A stretch of 64,000 bases of DNA from Fen-1258 sp947085815 (GTDB taxonomy: Bacteria > Bacteroidota > Ignavibacteria > Ignavibacteriales > Melioribacteraceae): NCBI GenBank assembly GCA_947085815.1, contig CAMTXU010000036.1, positions 17,551-81,550 of the forward strand. The letters run 5' to 3'. Positions within the stretch are counted from its first letter, which is position 1; the number at the start of each line of letters is the position of its first letter. Positions 7,980-16,171 of the stretch are shown here, piece by piece. The translations under genes were made by a program, and so were the position numbers. The notes beneath the pieces were generated by a model, which was not told the origin of the DNA, did not search any database, and saw nothing but the letters and a program-made list of their open reading frames with translations.

Positions 7980-9380
7980 TTAAAAAGTGTTAATAAAAGT
8001 TTTTTTCCAAAAATTAATCTGTTTTTTAACTTCTTTTGATGAAGTACTGCCTAGTGATCTTTTATTTTGAACACTTTTGCGAGAGGTTAACAATTTAAAA
8101 ATATCTTTCTCGAACTTTGGCGATCTCTTTTTGTATTCCGCTATTGACAACTCATTTAATTTTTTCCCCTGGTCAACGCATACAGCTACTACATTGCCGA
8201 CAATATTATGCGCCTTTCTGAACGGGATATTCTTTTGAACAAGATAATCAACCAAGTCGGTTGATAGCAGCAAGTCGCCGTCAAGTTCTTTTTCGAATCT
8301 ATCTTTTTTAAAGTTTGTGTGCTTTAATAGTTCGGATGCGAGATGGAGACATTCTTTTGTTGTATCAACTGCTTGCAGAAGATGAACTTTATCCTCCTGC
8401 ATATCACGGTTATATGAAAGAGGTAACGCTTTCATAATTGTTAGTAAGCCGAACATCGAACCATAAACCCGCCCGACTTTTCCTCGAATCAGTTCGGCTA
8501 TATCGGGATTTTTTTTCTGCGGCATCAAACTGCTTCCGGTAGAGAATGAATCGTCAAACGAAGCGAAAGAAAATTCTTGAGAACTCCACAATACAAGCTC
8601 TTCGCTCAGTCTGCTTAGGTGCATCATTATAATTGAACAAGCGCCGATAAGTTCGATCATTACGTCTCGATCACTAACGGCGTCAATTGAGTTTTCAATC
8701 AATCCACTCATGCCGAGGAGTTTAGCTGAATATTTTCTATCGATCGGTAAAGTAGTTCCGGCGAGCGCGGCAGCGCCGAGAGGCGATTTGTTTGCGCGTT
8801 TCATGCAGTCGTTCAGTCGCTCTGCGTCCCGTTCCAGCATAGAAATGTATGCTAACAAGTGATGCGCAAACAAAAGCGGCTGCGCACGCTGCAAGTGTGT
8901 GTACCCGGAAATAATTGTGTCTTTATGTGCTTCAGCTTTTTTTAGTAATGTTTTTTGAAGCGCGCGTGTAAGTTTTACTAGTTGAGTAATCTCTTTTCTC
9001 ATATACAACCGTTCATCAAGAGCAACTTGATCGTTTCTGGAGCGCGCCGTGTGCAGCCGCTTGCCGCGCAAACCGATCTTTTCCACCAGACGTTCCTCAA
9101 TGAGCGAATGTATGTCTTCCTTCCGCCAATCGAATTTTAATTTACCGTGGAAATCCATCCCTTTGGGGGAAGAAATTTCTTTTCTGATCTCTTCGAGCGC
9201 TTTTAGAATAGCATTACCATCGTTCGATGAAACAATTTTTGTTTTCACAAGCATGCGGACATGCGCTTTGCTTCCGTCAATATCTTCGTCGTAAAATTTT
9301 CCATCAACATCAATAGACGATGAAAATTTCAGCGCAACTTTTGCCAACCCTTTTTTGAACCTGCTATCCCAAAGTGCCAT
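7980..9380 (-). CDS. argH: Argininosuccinate lyase
   Basis: Last step of arginine synthesis: splits argininosuccinate into arginine and fumarate. About 466 residues, the usual size. The superfamily signature GSSLMPQKKNPDIAELIRG contains the catalytic Ser loop, and HTARSRNDQVALDERLY and GYTHLQRAQPLLFAHHLLAY are the other conserved blocks. The frame opens at 9428, but I prefer the ATG at 9380 because MALWDSRF matches the family start (usually LWGGRF). It overlaps the end of argG by 17 bp and is the last gene of the six-gene arginine operon. Confidence 0.96.
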   Translation of the reverse strand: MALWDSRFKKGLAKVALKFSSSIDVDGKFYDEDIDGSKAHVRMLVKTKIVSSNDGNAILKALEEIRKEISSPKGMDFHGKLKFDWRKEDIHSLIEERLVEKIGLRGKRLHTARSRNDQVALDERLYMRKEITQLVKLTRALQKTLLKKAEAHKDTIISGYTHLQRAQPLLFAHHLLAYISMLERDAERLNDCMKRANKSPLGAAALAGTTLPIDRKYSAKLLGMSGLIENSIDAVSDRDVMIELIGACSIIMMHLSRLSEELVLWSSQEFSFASFDDSFSTGSSLMPQKKNPDIAELIRGKVGRVYGSMFGLLTIMKALPLSYNRDMQEDKVHLLQAVDTTKECLHLASELLKHTNFKKDRFEKELDGDLLLSTDLVDYLVQKNIPFRKAHNIVGNVVAVCVDQGKKLNELSIAEYKKRSPKFEKDIFKLLTSRKSVQNKRSLGSTSSKEVKKQINFWKKTFINTF

Positions 9381-10614
9381 TCGCAATTCGCAATGTTTTA
9401 GTTTCGTCTGCAACCTTTTGTGCAACACGATTATATGTCTTAAGCGGCAATCCGTAAATTTTTATAAATCCTTCAGAAGCCGTATGGTCAAATTGGTCTT
9501 CTGCGGTGTAAGTTGCAAGTGCCGGATCGTAAAGAGAATAAGCCGAAGATCTTCCGGTTACACGGAGCGTTCCTTTGTAGAGTTTTAATTTAACCAGTCC
9601 GGTTACCCGTTCTTGTGTCTTATCAACAAAGGCTTGAAGAGCTTCTCTAAGCGGAGAAAACCACAATCCGTTGTAGATCAGATTAGAATACTCCTGCGCT
9701 ACTAAGGTTTTATAATGTGCTACAGATTTTTCAAGTGTTAACCGTTCTAATTCTTTATGAGCAAAATGTAAAATTGTTGCGCCAGGAGTTTCGTAAACTT
9801 CACGCGATTTAATTCCAACTAATCTGTTCTCGATCAAATCAATTCTTCCAACTCCGTGCTTCCCTCCAATTTCATTTAACATAGTTACCAGCGCAACACT
9901 GTCTAATACTTCGCCATTAACCGCAACCGGAATTCCCTTTTCGAATTCAATAATAATTTCTTCAAATTTATCAGGTGCTTTTTCCGGCGCGACTGTGTGC
10001 AGATATGCGTCACTCGGCGGCTCAACCATCGGATCTTCAAGCACTCCGCATTCGATGGCTGTTCCCCAAATATTATCATCAATTGAATATGGATTTTCTT
10101 TTGATACAGTTACTGGAATATTGTTCGCTTTCGCATAATCAATTTCTTCGTCGCGGCTTTTAAATTCCCAAGTTCTTAATGGCGCAAGATTTTTTAGATC
10201 CGGAGCCAAAGCGCCAACAGAAACTTCGAAGCGGACTTGATCATTTCCTTTTCCGGTGCAGCCGTGAGCCACCATGTTAGCGCCTTCTTTTCTTGCAATC
10301 TCTACAAGAGTTTTGGCTAACAACGGTCTGCCCAGAGAACATGCCATCGGATAGGCTTCTTCGTACATCGCCCCGGCTTTAAGCGCTGGAAAAGCATACT
10401 CCTCTAAAAATTCTTTAGTGAGATCTTCTATATATACTTTTGAAGCGCCGGAGTTCATTGCTTTTTCTTCAAGACCGACAAGCTCTTTTGCCTGTCCTAA
10501 ATTTCCGGTAAAGGTAATTATTTCCGCGTCGTAATTATCTTTTAACCATTTAACCATAACGGAAGTATCCAATCCGCCGGAGTACGCGACTACAATTTTA
10601 TTTTTGCTCATCAT
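9364..10614 (-). CDS. argG: Argininosuccinate synthase
   Basis: ATP-dependent joining of citrulline and aspartate to argininosuccinate. The PP-loop motif AYSGGLDTSV is at residues ~9-18; MVAHGCTGKGNDQVRFE and the C-terminal YDPALATYTAEDQFDH block are typical. It has 416 residues, about normal. The start is ATGATG at 10614: the first ATG overlaps the argR stop as ATGA and AGGA precedes it. It sits fifth in the arginine operon, between argR and argH. Confidence 0.97.
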   Translation of the reverse strand: MMSKNKIVVAYSGGLDTSVMVKWLKDNYDAEIITFTGNLGQAKELVGLEEKAMNSGASKVYIEDLTKEFLEEYAFPALKAGAMYEEAYPMACSLGRPLLAKTLVEIARKEGANMVAHGCTGKGNDQVRFEVSVGALAPDLKNLAPLRTWEFKSRDEEIDYAKANNIPVTVSKENPYSIDDNIWGTAIECGVLEDPMVEPPSDAYLHTVAPEKAPDKFEEIIIEFEKGIPVAVNGEVLDSVALVTMLNEIGGKHGVGRIDLIENRLVGIKSREVYETPGATILHFAHKELERLTLEKSVAHYKTLVAQEYSNLIYNGLWFSPLREALQAFVDKTQERVTGLVKLKLYKGTLRVTGRSSAYSLYDPALATYTAEDQFDHTASEGFIKIYGLPLKTYNRVAQKVADETKTLRIANGTLG

Positions 10615-11072
10615 TTTATTCCTAATACTGTTTTTATCTGTTCAATTATTTTTTTTATTTTTTTGGTTGATTTCGGAATAACGATGATTGTGTCATCGCC
10701 GCCGATTGTTCCAAGTATTTCGATGTTATTCTGTTTGTCGAAAAAAACCGCAACCCCCTGCGCCCGTCCCGGATAAGTTTTTACTACAATAATATTTTCG
10801 TTTCCGTTTATCGAAATAATTTCTTCAGCTACCCGGCTTTTCAATGCTGATTCGTCTCCCGAATTTCCCAGTTTATAAACCAATCCCTCTTCTGTTGGAA
10901 CACGTATTACTCCCAGCTCCATTAAATCGCGCGAAAGTGTTGCCTGTGTTGAATTGATTCCCTTTTGTTTGAGTACTTTAACTAGTTGTGTTTGATTAAA
11001 GATCTCTTTAGTTGAGATAAGATTTTTAAGCATTGAATGCCGCTTGTGAATGTCGTCTAATTTCTTGCTCAT
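10611..11072 (-). CDS. argR: Arginine repressor ArgR
   Basis: Arginine-responsive hexameric regulator of about 153 residues. The N-terminal winged helix carries STQATLSRDLMELGVIRV (recognition helix with SRD); the C-terminal oligomerisation and arginine-binding domain carries the GDDTIIVIP motif. The frame extends up to 11144, but the ATG at 11072 has GAGAAGAGGAT just upstream and yields the standard ArgR length. It lies inside the operon it most likely controls: paired ARG-box-like palindromes overlap the promoter before argC, giving negative autoregulation. It follows argB after 46 bp and overlaps argG by 4 bp. Confidence 0.95.
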   Translation of the reverse strand: MSKKLDDIHKRHSMLKNLISTKEIFNQTQLVKVLKQKGINSTQATLSRDLMELGVIRVPTEEGLVYKLGNSGDESALKSRVAEEIISINGNENIIVVKTYPGRAQGVAVFFDKQNNIEILGTIGGDDTIIVIPKSTKKIKKIIEQIKTVLGIK

Positions 11073-11118
11073 TTTATCCTCTTCTCTTTCAAATGAATGC
11101 CGATTAATGATTGATTTA

Positions 11119-11967
11119 TTATTCCGAGACGATCTCGGTTCCAATTCCTTCTTTCGTAAATATTTCTAGAAGTAAAGCGTGATCAACTCTTCCATCTATT
11201 ATATGCACCTTTTGCACACCCGATTCAAGGGCCAACAAAGCGGATTCAACTTTTGGTATCATTCCTCCGCTGATTGTTCGCTCCGAAATATATTTCTCAA
11301 CTTCGCTTTGCGTCAGATGAGAAACCAACTCACCGTTAATTATTACCCCCTCTACATCAGTCAAATAAACAAGTTTTGCCGCTGATAACGCTCCGGCAAT
11401 TGGTCCCGCCGCGGCATCGGCGTTAACATTGTAGACCGTTCCCTCCTTATCAACTCCAAGCGGCGCAATCACAGGCAAATATCCGTCTCTCAACAAATTA
11501 TTTATTAACGAAGGATTTACATTAACCACATTTCCAACAAGTCCTAAATCTTCTTTTGCATATTTATCTACTGTTACTAATCCGGCGTCAATGCCGCTGA
11601 CCCCTACTGCTCTACCGCCGTGAATATTTATTCGTCGCACTATATCTTTATTTGTTGAACCGGCAAGAACCATTTGAACCACATCACGCGTATTTCCATC
11701 TGTGTAACGCTGCCCGTTAACAAATTTTGTTTCAATGTTTAATTTCGAGGCAAGCGATGTAATTTCTTTTCCGCCGCCGTGAACAACTACAATATTAATT
11801 CCAATCTTGCGGAGCAATGTAACATCTTGTGCTACGGATGATTTTAACCGCTCGTCTTCCATCACCGCACCGCCGTACTTGATTACGAAAGTTTTTTCTT
11901 CGAACTGCTGAATGTATGGCAGCGCTTCAATTAGCACATCTTCTTTTCTGAAAATCGGATTTGTCAC
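11119..11967 (-). CDS. argB: Acetylglutamate kinase
   Basis: Second step of arginine synthesis: phosphorylates N-acetylglutamate. 282 residues of the amino-acid kinase fold; KYGGAVMED near residue 30 binds the phosphates, VVHGGGKEI near 60 is the second glycine-rich loop, NVNADAAAGPIAGAL near 180 is the nucleotide site, and GGMIPKVESALLALE near 235 is the C-terminal block. The start codon is GTG, overlapping the argJ stop as GTGA, so translation is coupled. Length and motifs are normal. Enzymes of cyclic pathways (those using ArgJ) are often inhibited by arginine; this is expected, not shown here. Confidence 0.96.
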   Translation of the reverse strand: MTNPIFRKEDVLIEALPYIQQFEEKTFVIKYGGAVMEDERLKSSVAQDVTLLRKIGINIVVVHGGGKEITSLASKLNIETKFVNGQRYTDGNTRDVVQMVLAGSTNKDIVRRINIHGGRAVGVSGIDAGLVTVDKYAKEDLGLVGNVVNVNPSLINNLLRDGYLPVIAPLGVDKEGTVYNVNADAAAGPIAGALSAAKLVYLTDVEGVIINGELVSHLTQSEVEKYISERTISGGMIPKVESALLALESGVQKVHIIDGRVDHALLLEIFTKEGIGTEIVSE

Positions 11968-13184
11968 GAGCGGTAGCTTCCGTTTATTTTTACATACTCC
12001 TCAGAGAAATCGCATGTCCAACATGTAGCTTTTCCCACTCCGCCATTTAATTTTACAAGCAGCTCAATGTTGGCAGACTTCAATGCTTGGTTCGCTTCCG
12101 CGTTTGTCAAGGTAACCAAATAATCTTGATACAATATTTGAACGCCGTTGATAACAATTTCAAATTTATCGGGATTGAATTCAATGCCGGAATAGCCAAC
12201 CGCCGCAATTATTCTTCCCCAGTTTGCGTCCTCACCATGGATAGCGGTTTTTACAAGCGGAGATAGTGCGATAGTTCTTGCCGCTTTAATAGCGTCCTCA
12301 TTGCTCAAAGCTCCTTCCACTGTTATCTCAACTACTTTTGTAGCCCCTTCGCCATCACGAACAATATCTATTGAGAGCTTTTTCAAAACATGAAATAATT
12401 CTTCTTCAAATATTTTATACGATTCTGTATCGGGAGTAACGGACACGCCGGAAGCGCCGTTTGCAAGTGCTATAACCATATCATTTGTGCTTGTATCTCC
12501 GTCGACAATAATTCTATTAAAAGTATTATCGGTGCTGTTTTTAAGAAGAGTTTGAAAAATATTTTTTTCAATCGCCGCATCTGTTAATACAAATCCGAGC
12601 ATCGTTGCCATGTTTGGATGAATCATTCCAGAGCCTTTAGCCATTCCATAAATTGTAACTTCTTCATCATTGATTGTAAAAGAAGCCGAAACTGTTTTTA
12701 CAAAAGTATCGGTCGTTATAATTGCTTCTGCCGCCGTTGAAAAATCTTCTCCGTTTAATTCGGATGGAATAGTTTGAATCCAGGAAATTATTTTTTCGAT
12801 CGGGAGTGATTCACCTATAACTCCCGTAGAAGCGACAAATACTTCGTTAGCATCTATATCAAGTGTTTTGGCGGTTTCATGAATCATTTTTATTGCGTCG
12901 TCGTACCCGTTATCACCCGTGCATGCGTTAGCGTTTCCGCTGTTAACAATAATTGCCCTGTGAATTTCGCTTTCGGAAAGAGCAAGTTTACTTACAAGTA
13001 CCGGAGCTGCCTGAACTTTGTTTAAGGTGAATACAGCCGCTGCGGTTGCGGGTAGTTCCGAAACTATCAGCGCAAGATCCTTTTTAGATTTTTTAATACC
13101 GCAGTGAATTCCTCCTGCTTTGAATCCTAGAGGTACTTTTGTATCTGCTTCTAATTTATTCTCGTTAACTTTTTCTTTGTACAA
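11964..13184 (-). CDS. argJ: Bifunctional ornithine acetyltransferase / N-acetylglutamate synthase
   Basis: Transfers acetyl from N-acetylornithine to glutamate, recycling acetyl groups in the cyclic arginine pathway. 406 residues, with the self-cleavage site in KGSGMIHPNMATMLGF, where the Thr of ATML becomes the new N-terminal nucleophile of the beta chain. DGDTSTNDMV and GEDANWGRIIAAVGYSG are further family blocks. The start is TTG at 13184: AAGGA lies 8 bases upstream and no better start precedes the conserved VPLGFKAGGIHCGIKK segment. It overlaps argC by 34 bp. Whether it can also use acetyl-CoA cannot be told from sequence. Confidence 0.96.
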   Translation of the reverse strand: MYKEKVNENKLEADTKVPLGFKAGGIHCGIKKSKKDLALIVSELPATAAAVFTLNKVQAAPVLVSKLALSESEIHRAIIVNSGNANACTGDNGYDDAIKMIHETAKTLDIDANEVFVASTGVIGESLPIEKIISWIQTIPSELNGEDFSTAAEAIITTDTFVKTVSASFTINDEEVTIYGMAKGSGMIHPNMATMLGFVLTDAAIEKNIFQTLLKNSTDNTFNRIIVDGDTSTNDMVIALANGASGVSVTPDTESYKIFEEELFHVLKKLSIDIVRDGEGATKVVEITVEGALSNEDAIKAARTIALSPLVKTAIHGEDANWGRIIAAVGYSGIEFNPDKFEIVINGVQILYQDYLVTLTNAEANQALKSANIELLVKLNGGVGKATCWTCDFSEEYVKINGSYRS

Positions 13185-14194
13185 TTTAATAGTCCTTCTG
13201 TTTGATTTAACCCAAACATTATGTTCATATTTTGAATTGCCTGTCCCGCCGCACCTTTCATAAGATTATCAATCGTTGAAAAGAGCACAAGGGAACTATC
13301 TTCGTTAAGCTTAAAACCGATATCGCAAAAGTTTGTGTGGATAACATCTTTCATTTCGGGAAGTGCCTGCATTAATCGAATAAATGGTTTATCGGCATAA
13401 CTTGTTTTGAAGACCTCGCCTATATACCCATCAGTTGTTCCCTCTTTAACCGTAACGTGCATTGTTGAATAAATTCCTCTTGATACCGGAAGAAGGTGAG
13501 GTACGAAAGAGAACTTTACGGACGCGCCGCCGAACAGATCTAAATATTGTTTTATCTCCGGAATGTGCTGATGATTGCCGACTTTATATGCTTTCACACT
13601 TTCATTCACTTCAGTGAACATCATATTGGAATTGGCAGACTTGCCCGCGCCTGAGGTTCCGCTGTATGAGACAATGCTTATCAATTCATTTTTTAATAGA
13701 TTTTTTTCCAACAAAGGAAGAAGCGCCAGCAAAATACTTGTTGGGTAACAGCCTGGATTAGCAATTAATTTTGCAAAGCCGATTGACTCTTCATTCCACT
13801 CACTCAGTCCATAAACGGCTTCGTTCAATAATTCTGCGGCGGTATGTTTACGTTTATAATATTGGAAATATGTATCGGGGTTGCTCAATCGGAAATCACC
13901 GCCAAGGTCTATTATTCTTACACCCTTGGAGTTAGCTTCTTTAATTACTTCCATAGATTGTCCCGCCGGCAACGCGACAAACAATAAGTTTATATCATCA
14001 AGAGAGTTCGAATCGAATCGGTCTATCTTAAGAGAGATCATTCCCCTCAGAGCCGGATGAACTTCTTCAATTCTGCTTCCGACCGAAGAATTACCAAATA
14101 GACTTACGATCTCTGCTTCGGGATGATTCAGAAGAAGTTTTATCAATTCCGCCCCGGAATAGCCCGCCGCTCCAACTATACCAACATTTATCAT
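13151..14194 (-). CDS. argC: N-acetyl-gamma-glutamyl-phosphate reductase
   Basis: NADPH-dependent reduction of acetylglutamyl phosphate to the semialdehyde. The nucleotide-binding motif GIVGAAGYSGAEL opens the protein; the catalytic cysteine is in NPGCYPTSILLALLPLL near residue 145; GNHQHIPEI and PHLLPVSRGIYSTMHV are family blocks. About 347 residues, normal. The frame also has an upstream TTG at 14200, but the ATG at 14194 is preferred. First gene of the arginine operon; the promoter and two ARG-box-like sites are 25-58 bp upstream. Confidence 0.96.
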   Translation of the reverse strand: MINVGIVGAAGYSGAELIKLLLNHPEAEIVSLFGNSSVGSRIEEVHPALRGMISLKIDRFDSNSLDDINLLFVALPAGQSMEVIKEANSKGVRIIDLGGDFRLSNPDTYFQYYKRKHTAAELLNEAVYGLSEWNEESIGFAKLIANPGCYPTSILLALLPLLEKNLLKNELISIVSYSGTSGAGKSANSNMMFTEVNESVKAYKVGNHQHIPEIKQYLDLFGGASVKFSFVPHLLPVSRGIYSTMHVTVKEGTTDGYIGEVFKTSYADKPFIRLMQALPEMKDVIHTNFCDIGFKLNEDSSLVLFSTIDNLMKGAAGQAIQNMNIMFGLNQTEGLLNCTKKKLTRIN

Positions 14195-14218
14195 TAACAA
14201 TACTTTTCAAAATTGAGG

Positions 14219-14250
14219 GCATAATTATACATGTTTGTGCATAATTATGC
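14219..14250 (-). promoter_or_regulatory. Two ARG-box-like operator sites before argC
   Basis: The 10-mer GCATAATTAT occurs at 14219-14228 and again at 14239-14248, exactly two helical turns (20 bp) apart; the second copy lies in the palindrome GCATAATTATGC. Paired, weakly palindromic AT-rich boxes at this spacing are how ArgR hexamers bind. Both overlap the promoter elements, so arginine-bound ArgR would block RNA polymerase. Site shape and position are seen; binding is inferred. Confidence 0.75.
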
Positions 14251-14252
14251 AA
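14224..14252 (-). promoter_or_regulatory. Sigma70-type promoter of the arg operon
   Basis: On the minus strand TTGCAT (14252-14247) and a perfect TATAAT (14229-14224) are separated by exactly 17 bp. The expected start of transcription near 14217 leaves a leader of about 23 bases before argC. Confidence 0.75.
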
Positions 14253-14281
14253 ATCATTTTTACATAAATGTTAACGAGTCT

Positions 14282-14370
14282 CTTCTTGATCATGCTCTCT
14301 CTAAGGGATGCCTTTGGCATTGCTCATGATCTTGCCATTAAAAGCAGATCAAGAATAAGATCACGAGCAT
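14282..14370 (-). repeat. Dispersed GCCAAAGGC repeat, copy 2
   Basis: On the minus strand this contains GAGCAATGCCAAAGGCAT (14308-14325), identical over 18 bases to copy 1 at 5034, flanked by GATCATG / CATGATC arms and a GATCAAGAATAAGATCACG tract. The whole element could form a long interrupted hairpin. It lies between the argC promoter and the DUF486 gene. Confidence 0.6.
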
Positions 14371-14411
14371 GAATAAATATGGAAATAATTGATTGAAGAA
14401 TAAGTTTTCAG

Positions 14412-14774
14412 TTAAGTACGAAATATGAAATAAACCGCGCCTATCAGGCACATTCCCGCCCAGATATAATCCATCTTAAACGGCTGGCGCATATAGAACA
14501 CTGCAAATGGAACAAATAATGAAAGAGTAATTACCTCTTGTAAAATTTTTAACTGGGAAAGGTTTAACTCGGAGTACCCGATTCTATTTGCAGGAACTTG
14601 TAGAAGATATTCGAACAGGGCTATTCCCCAGCTGACAAATGCGGCAATGTACCATTTTTTATCAGACATGTTTTTTAAGTGGCCGTACCAGGCGAAAGTC
14701 ATGAACATATTGGAAAGAATTAGCAAGAAAGAAGTGCGGACAATTACCGGGAGATTTACAATATAATTTATCAT
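14412..14774 (-). CDS. DUF486 (DMT-like) small membrane protein
   Basis: A 120-residue protein with four predicted membrane helices. Conserved DUF486 stretches are visible: MTFAWYGHLK (residue ~24), FEYLLQVPANRIGY (~53), LKILQEVITLSLFVPFAVFY (~74) and WAGMCLIGAVYFIFR at the C-terminus. The family belongs to the drug/metabolite transporter superfamily and is about half the usual EamA size, suggesting it works as a dimer. Substrate unknown. Monocistronic on the minus strand; the start ATG at 14774 is clear. Confidence 0.9.
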   Translation of the reverse strand: MINYIVNLPVIVRTSFLLILSNMFMTFAWYGHLKNMSDKKWYIAAFVSWGIALFEYLLQVPANRIGYSELNLSQLKILQEVITLSLFVPFAVFYMRQPFKMDYIWAGMCLIGAVYFIFRT

Positions 14775-14843
14775 TTGAATTCCGCTATTAAATTAAGAAT
14801 GAGTTGTGAAGGTTGAAAATTGTTCCGACAAAATTAAGAAGAA

Positions 14844-14863
14844 CGGGAAAAATAATTTTCCCG
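14844..14863 (-). terminator. Intrinsic terminator of the HTH/DUF2975 operon
   Basis: A perfect 8-bp stem CGGGAAAA / TTTTCCCG with an ATAA loop, 21 bp beyond the HTH gene stop codon on the minus strand, followed there by TTCTTCTTAATTTT. Confidence 0.75.
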
Positions 14864-14883
14864 CTTCGTTTTTGTGAAATATT

Positions 14884-14911
14884 TTTATTCCGGATTTTTA
14901 TCCGGAATAAA
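14884..14911 (-). terminator. 12-bp hairpin overlapping the HTH stop codon
   Basis: A perfect 12-bp inverted repeat, TTTATTCCGGAT / ATCCGGAATAAA, with a 4-nt loop. It spans the last ~8 codons and stop of the HTH gene. On the minus strand it is followed by AATATTTC, a poor U-run, so it may act as an mRNA-stabilising or terminator-like structure together with the terminator at 14844. Confidence 0.6.
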
Positions 14912-15100
14912 TTCTAATATATCCCCCGGCTGGCAATCCAGAACTTTACAGATTGATTCGAGTGTTGAGAATCGTATTGCGCGCGCTTTTTCCGTTTTAA
15001 GAACGGATAGATTTGCCATTGTTATTCCGACTTTCTCCGCAAGTTCCGTGAGAGACATTTTTCTCTTCGCCATCATCACATCTAAGTTTACACGTATCAT
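14885..15100 (-). CDS. Cro/CI-type HTH regulator (YozG-like)
   Basis: A 71-residue protein that is essentially one helix-turn-helix domain of the Cro/CI type. MSLTELAEKVGITMANLSVL (residues 15-34) is the HTH, and FSTLESICKVLDCQPGDILEF (44-64) is the typical following block. It belongs to the short regulators usually encoded next to DUF2975 membrane proteins. Here the DUF2975 gene ends only 7 bp upstream and TGAGGAC precedes the ATG, so the two are surely co-transcribed. Likely a DNA-binding partner or autoregulator of the membrane protein's gene (inference). Confidence 0.9.
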   Translation of the reverse strand: MIRVNLDVMMAKRKMSLTELAEKVGITMANLSVLKTEKARAIRFSTLESICKVLDCQPGDILEFIPDKNPE

Positions 15101-15107
15101 AATGTCC

Positions 15108-15746
15108 TCACACGGTTAAATCGTTTTCTTGTTTAAGATTTGTACCTTCTTTAAATACCTCTGCGAAAACAAATATTATAAGTCCCAGCAAAATATAATC
15201 CGGGATTAACGAGAAGCTGAAAATATTTACTGGTCCGGCTAAAATTTTACTTACTTTCATTCCGTCTATAATTAGATTTTTTGGTAATGAATTGACAATT
15301 ATATTTTGAAGAAGTACTTGAACATGTGGTACTATCATCATAATCAAGGCAATTATTCTCATGTTCTTTACATTTGCACTCGCAAAATGATTCCCTTCGT
15401 GTACATTTTTAATAATCTTTCTAAGCAGAAAGATTCCGTAAGTCCACGAGCCGAAAATTAAAATTGGGATAAGGCTATTCATTAACATCAAAAGCGTGGT
15501 TTGATTAAGTATTGTTAGTCTTCCCTGAATTCCCCCAATTAAATAATCACTATTAACCGAAGAAGAAATTGATTTGGAAATTGGTTCTAGTCGAACCATT
15601 AGATCAAACCAGCCCGACATTTCAGTTCGGGTTAGCCAAAAAGCAATTGGTAAGATTACAGATAAAACTGTAACGGCAAGGGTCGTTCCTAGCGCAACGC
15701 TCAATAAACTGTAAGCAAAGAATGATGAATTTTTTTTTGTTTTCAT
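15108..15746 (-). CDS. DUF2975 membrane protein
   Basis: About 212 residues with four hydrophobic segments (near 10-35, 85-105, 125-150 and 180-205), the DUF2975 layout. LRKIIKNVHEGNHFASANVKNMRIIA is the soluble loop that identifies the family. I start it at the ATG at 15746 because AGAGGAAAT lies directly upstream; a second in-frame ATG five codons earlier lacks this. It is the first gene of a two-gene operon with the HTH regulator. The pairing recurs in many bacteria, and the membrane protein is thought to modulate the regulator, but no function is established. Confidence 0.85.
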   Translation of the reverse strand: MKTKKNSSFFAYSLLSVALGTTLAVTVLSVILPIAFWLTRTEMSGWFDLMVRLEPISKSISSSVNSDYLIGGIQGRLTILNQTTLLMLMNSLIPILIFGSWTYGIFLLRKIIKNVHEGNHFASANVKNMRIIALIMMIVPHVQVLLQNIIVNSLPKNLIIDGMKVSKILAGPVNIFSFSLIPDYILLGLIIFVFAEVFKEGTNLKQENDLTV

Positions 15747-15772
15747 ATTTCCTCTTTTCATTTGCTAAGCGC

Positions 15773-15801
15773 AATATAAATTTTCAAATTCTGTTTGTCA
15801 A
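15773..15801 (-). promoter_or_regulatory. Sigma70-type promoter of the DUF2975-HTH operon
   Basis: On the minus strand TTGACA (15801-15796), a 17-bp spacer and TATATT (15778-15773). Transcription should begin near 15766, about 20 bases before the DUF2975 start. Confidence 0.75.
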
Positions 15802-15906
15802 GATAAATATATCGTTTATCAATGTATTTTTTCCTTTATACAGCATTGTAGCCGTGGGTGTATTTGTCTAATTTAGAAATAGAATTTTCAACTTTGGAGG
15901 TAATCC

Positions 15907-16161
15907 ATGAAGAAATCTATTCTATTAATATTGATTGGAAAGAGAAAAGAGGAAGCAGTAAAAGTTCAGCAGATTCTCACCGGTTGGGGCTGTTTAATAA
16001 AAACGCGTTTGGGGATTCACGATGGCGTACTTGAAAATTGTTCCGATACAGGTTTGCTTATTCTTGAAATGGTTGGTAGTGATGAACAGAATCAGGAGAT
16101 TGCACGTAAAGTTGCAGTGCTGCCGGGCGTGTCATCCAGACTGGTTGAACTTGAAATTTGA
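15907..16161 (+). CDS. Small TM1266/NikR-C-like (ferredoxin-fold) protein
   Basis: An 84-residue cytoplasmic protein. The pattern (beta strand ILLILIGKR, helix EEAVKVQQILT, strand CLIKTRLGIHD, then CSDTGLLILEMVG, a helix, and PGVSSRLVEL) matches small ACT/NikR-C-like ferredoxin folds such as TM1266, called putative iron-only hydrogenase system regulators. The KTRLGIHD and CSxxGLxILE motifs are typical of that broader group. No hydrogenase gene is in the window, so its role here is open. GGAGGT before the ATG is one of the strongest ribosome-binding sites in the region. Convergent with the AlkD-like gene. Confidence 0.55.
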   Translation: MKKSILLILIGKRKEEAVKVQQILTGWGCLIKTRLGIHDGVLENCSDTGLLILEMVGSDEQNQEIARKVAVLPGVSSRLVELEI

Positions 16162-16171
16162 AGGCGTTAGT

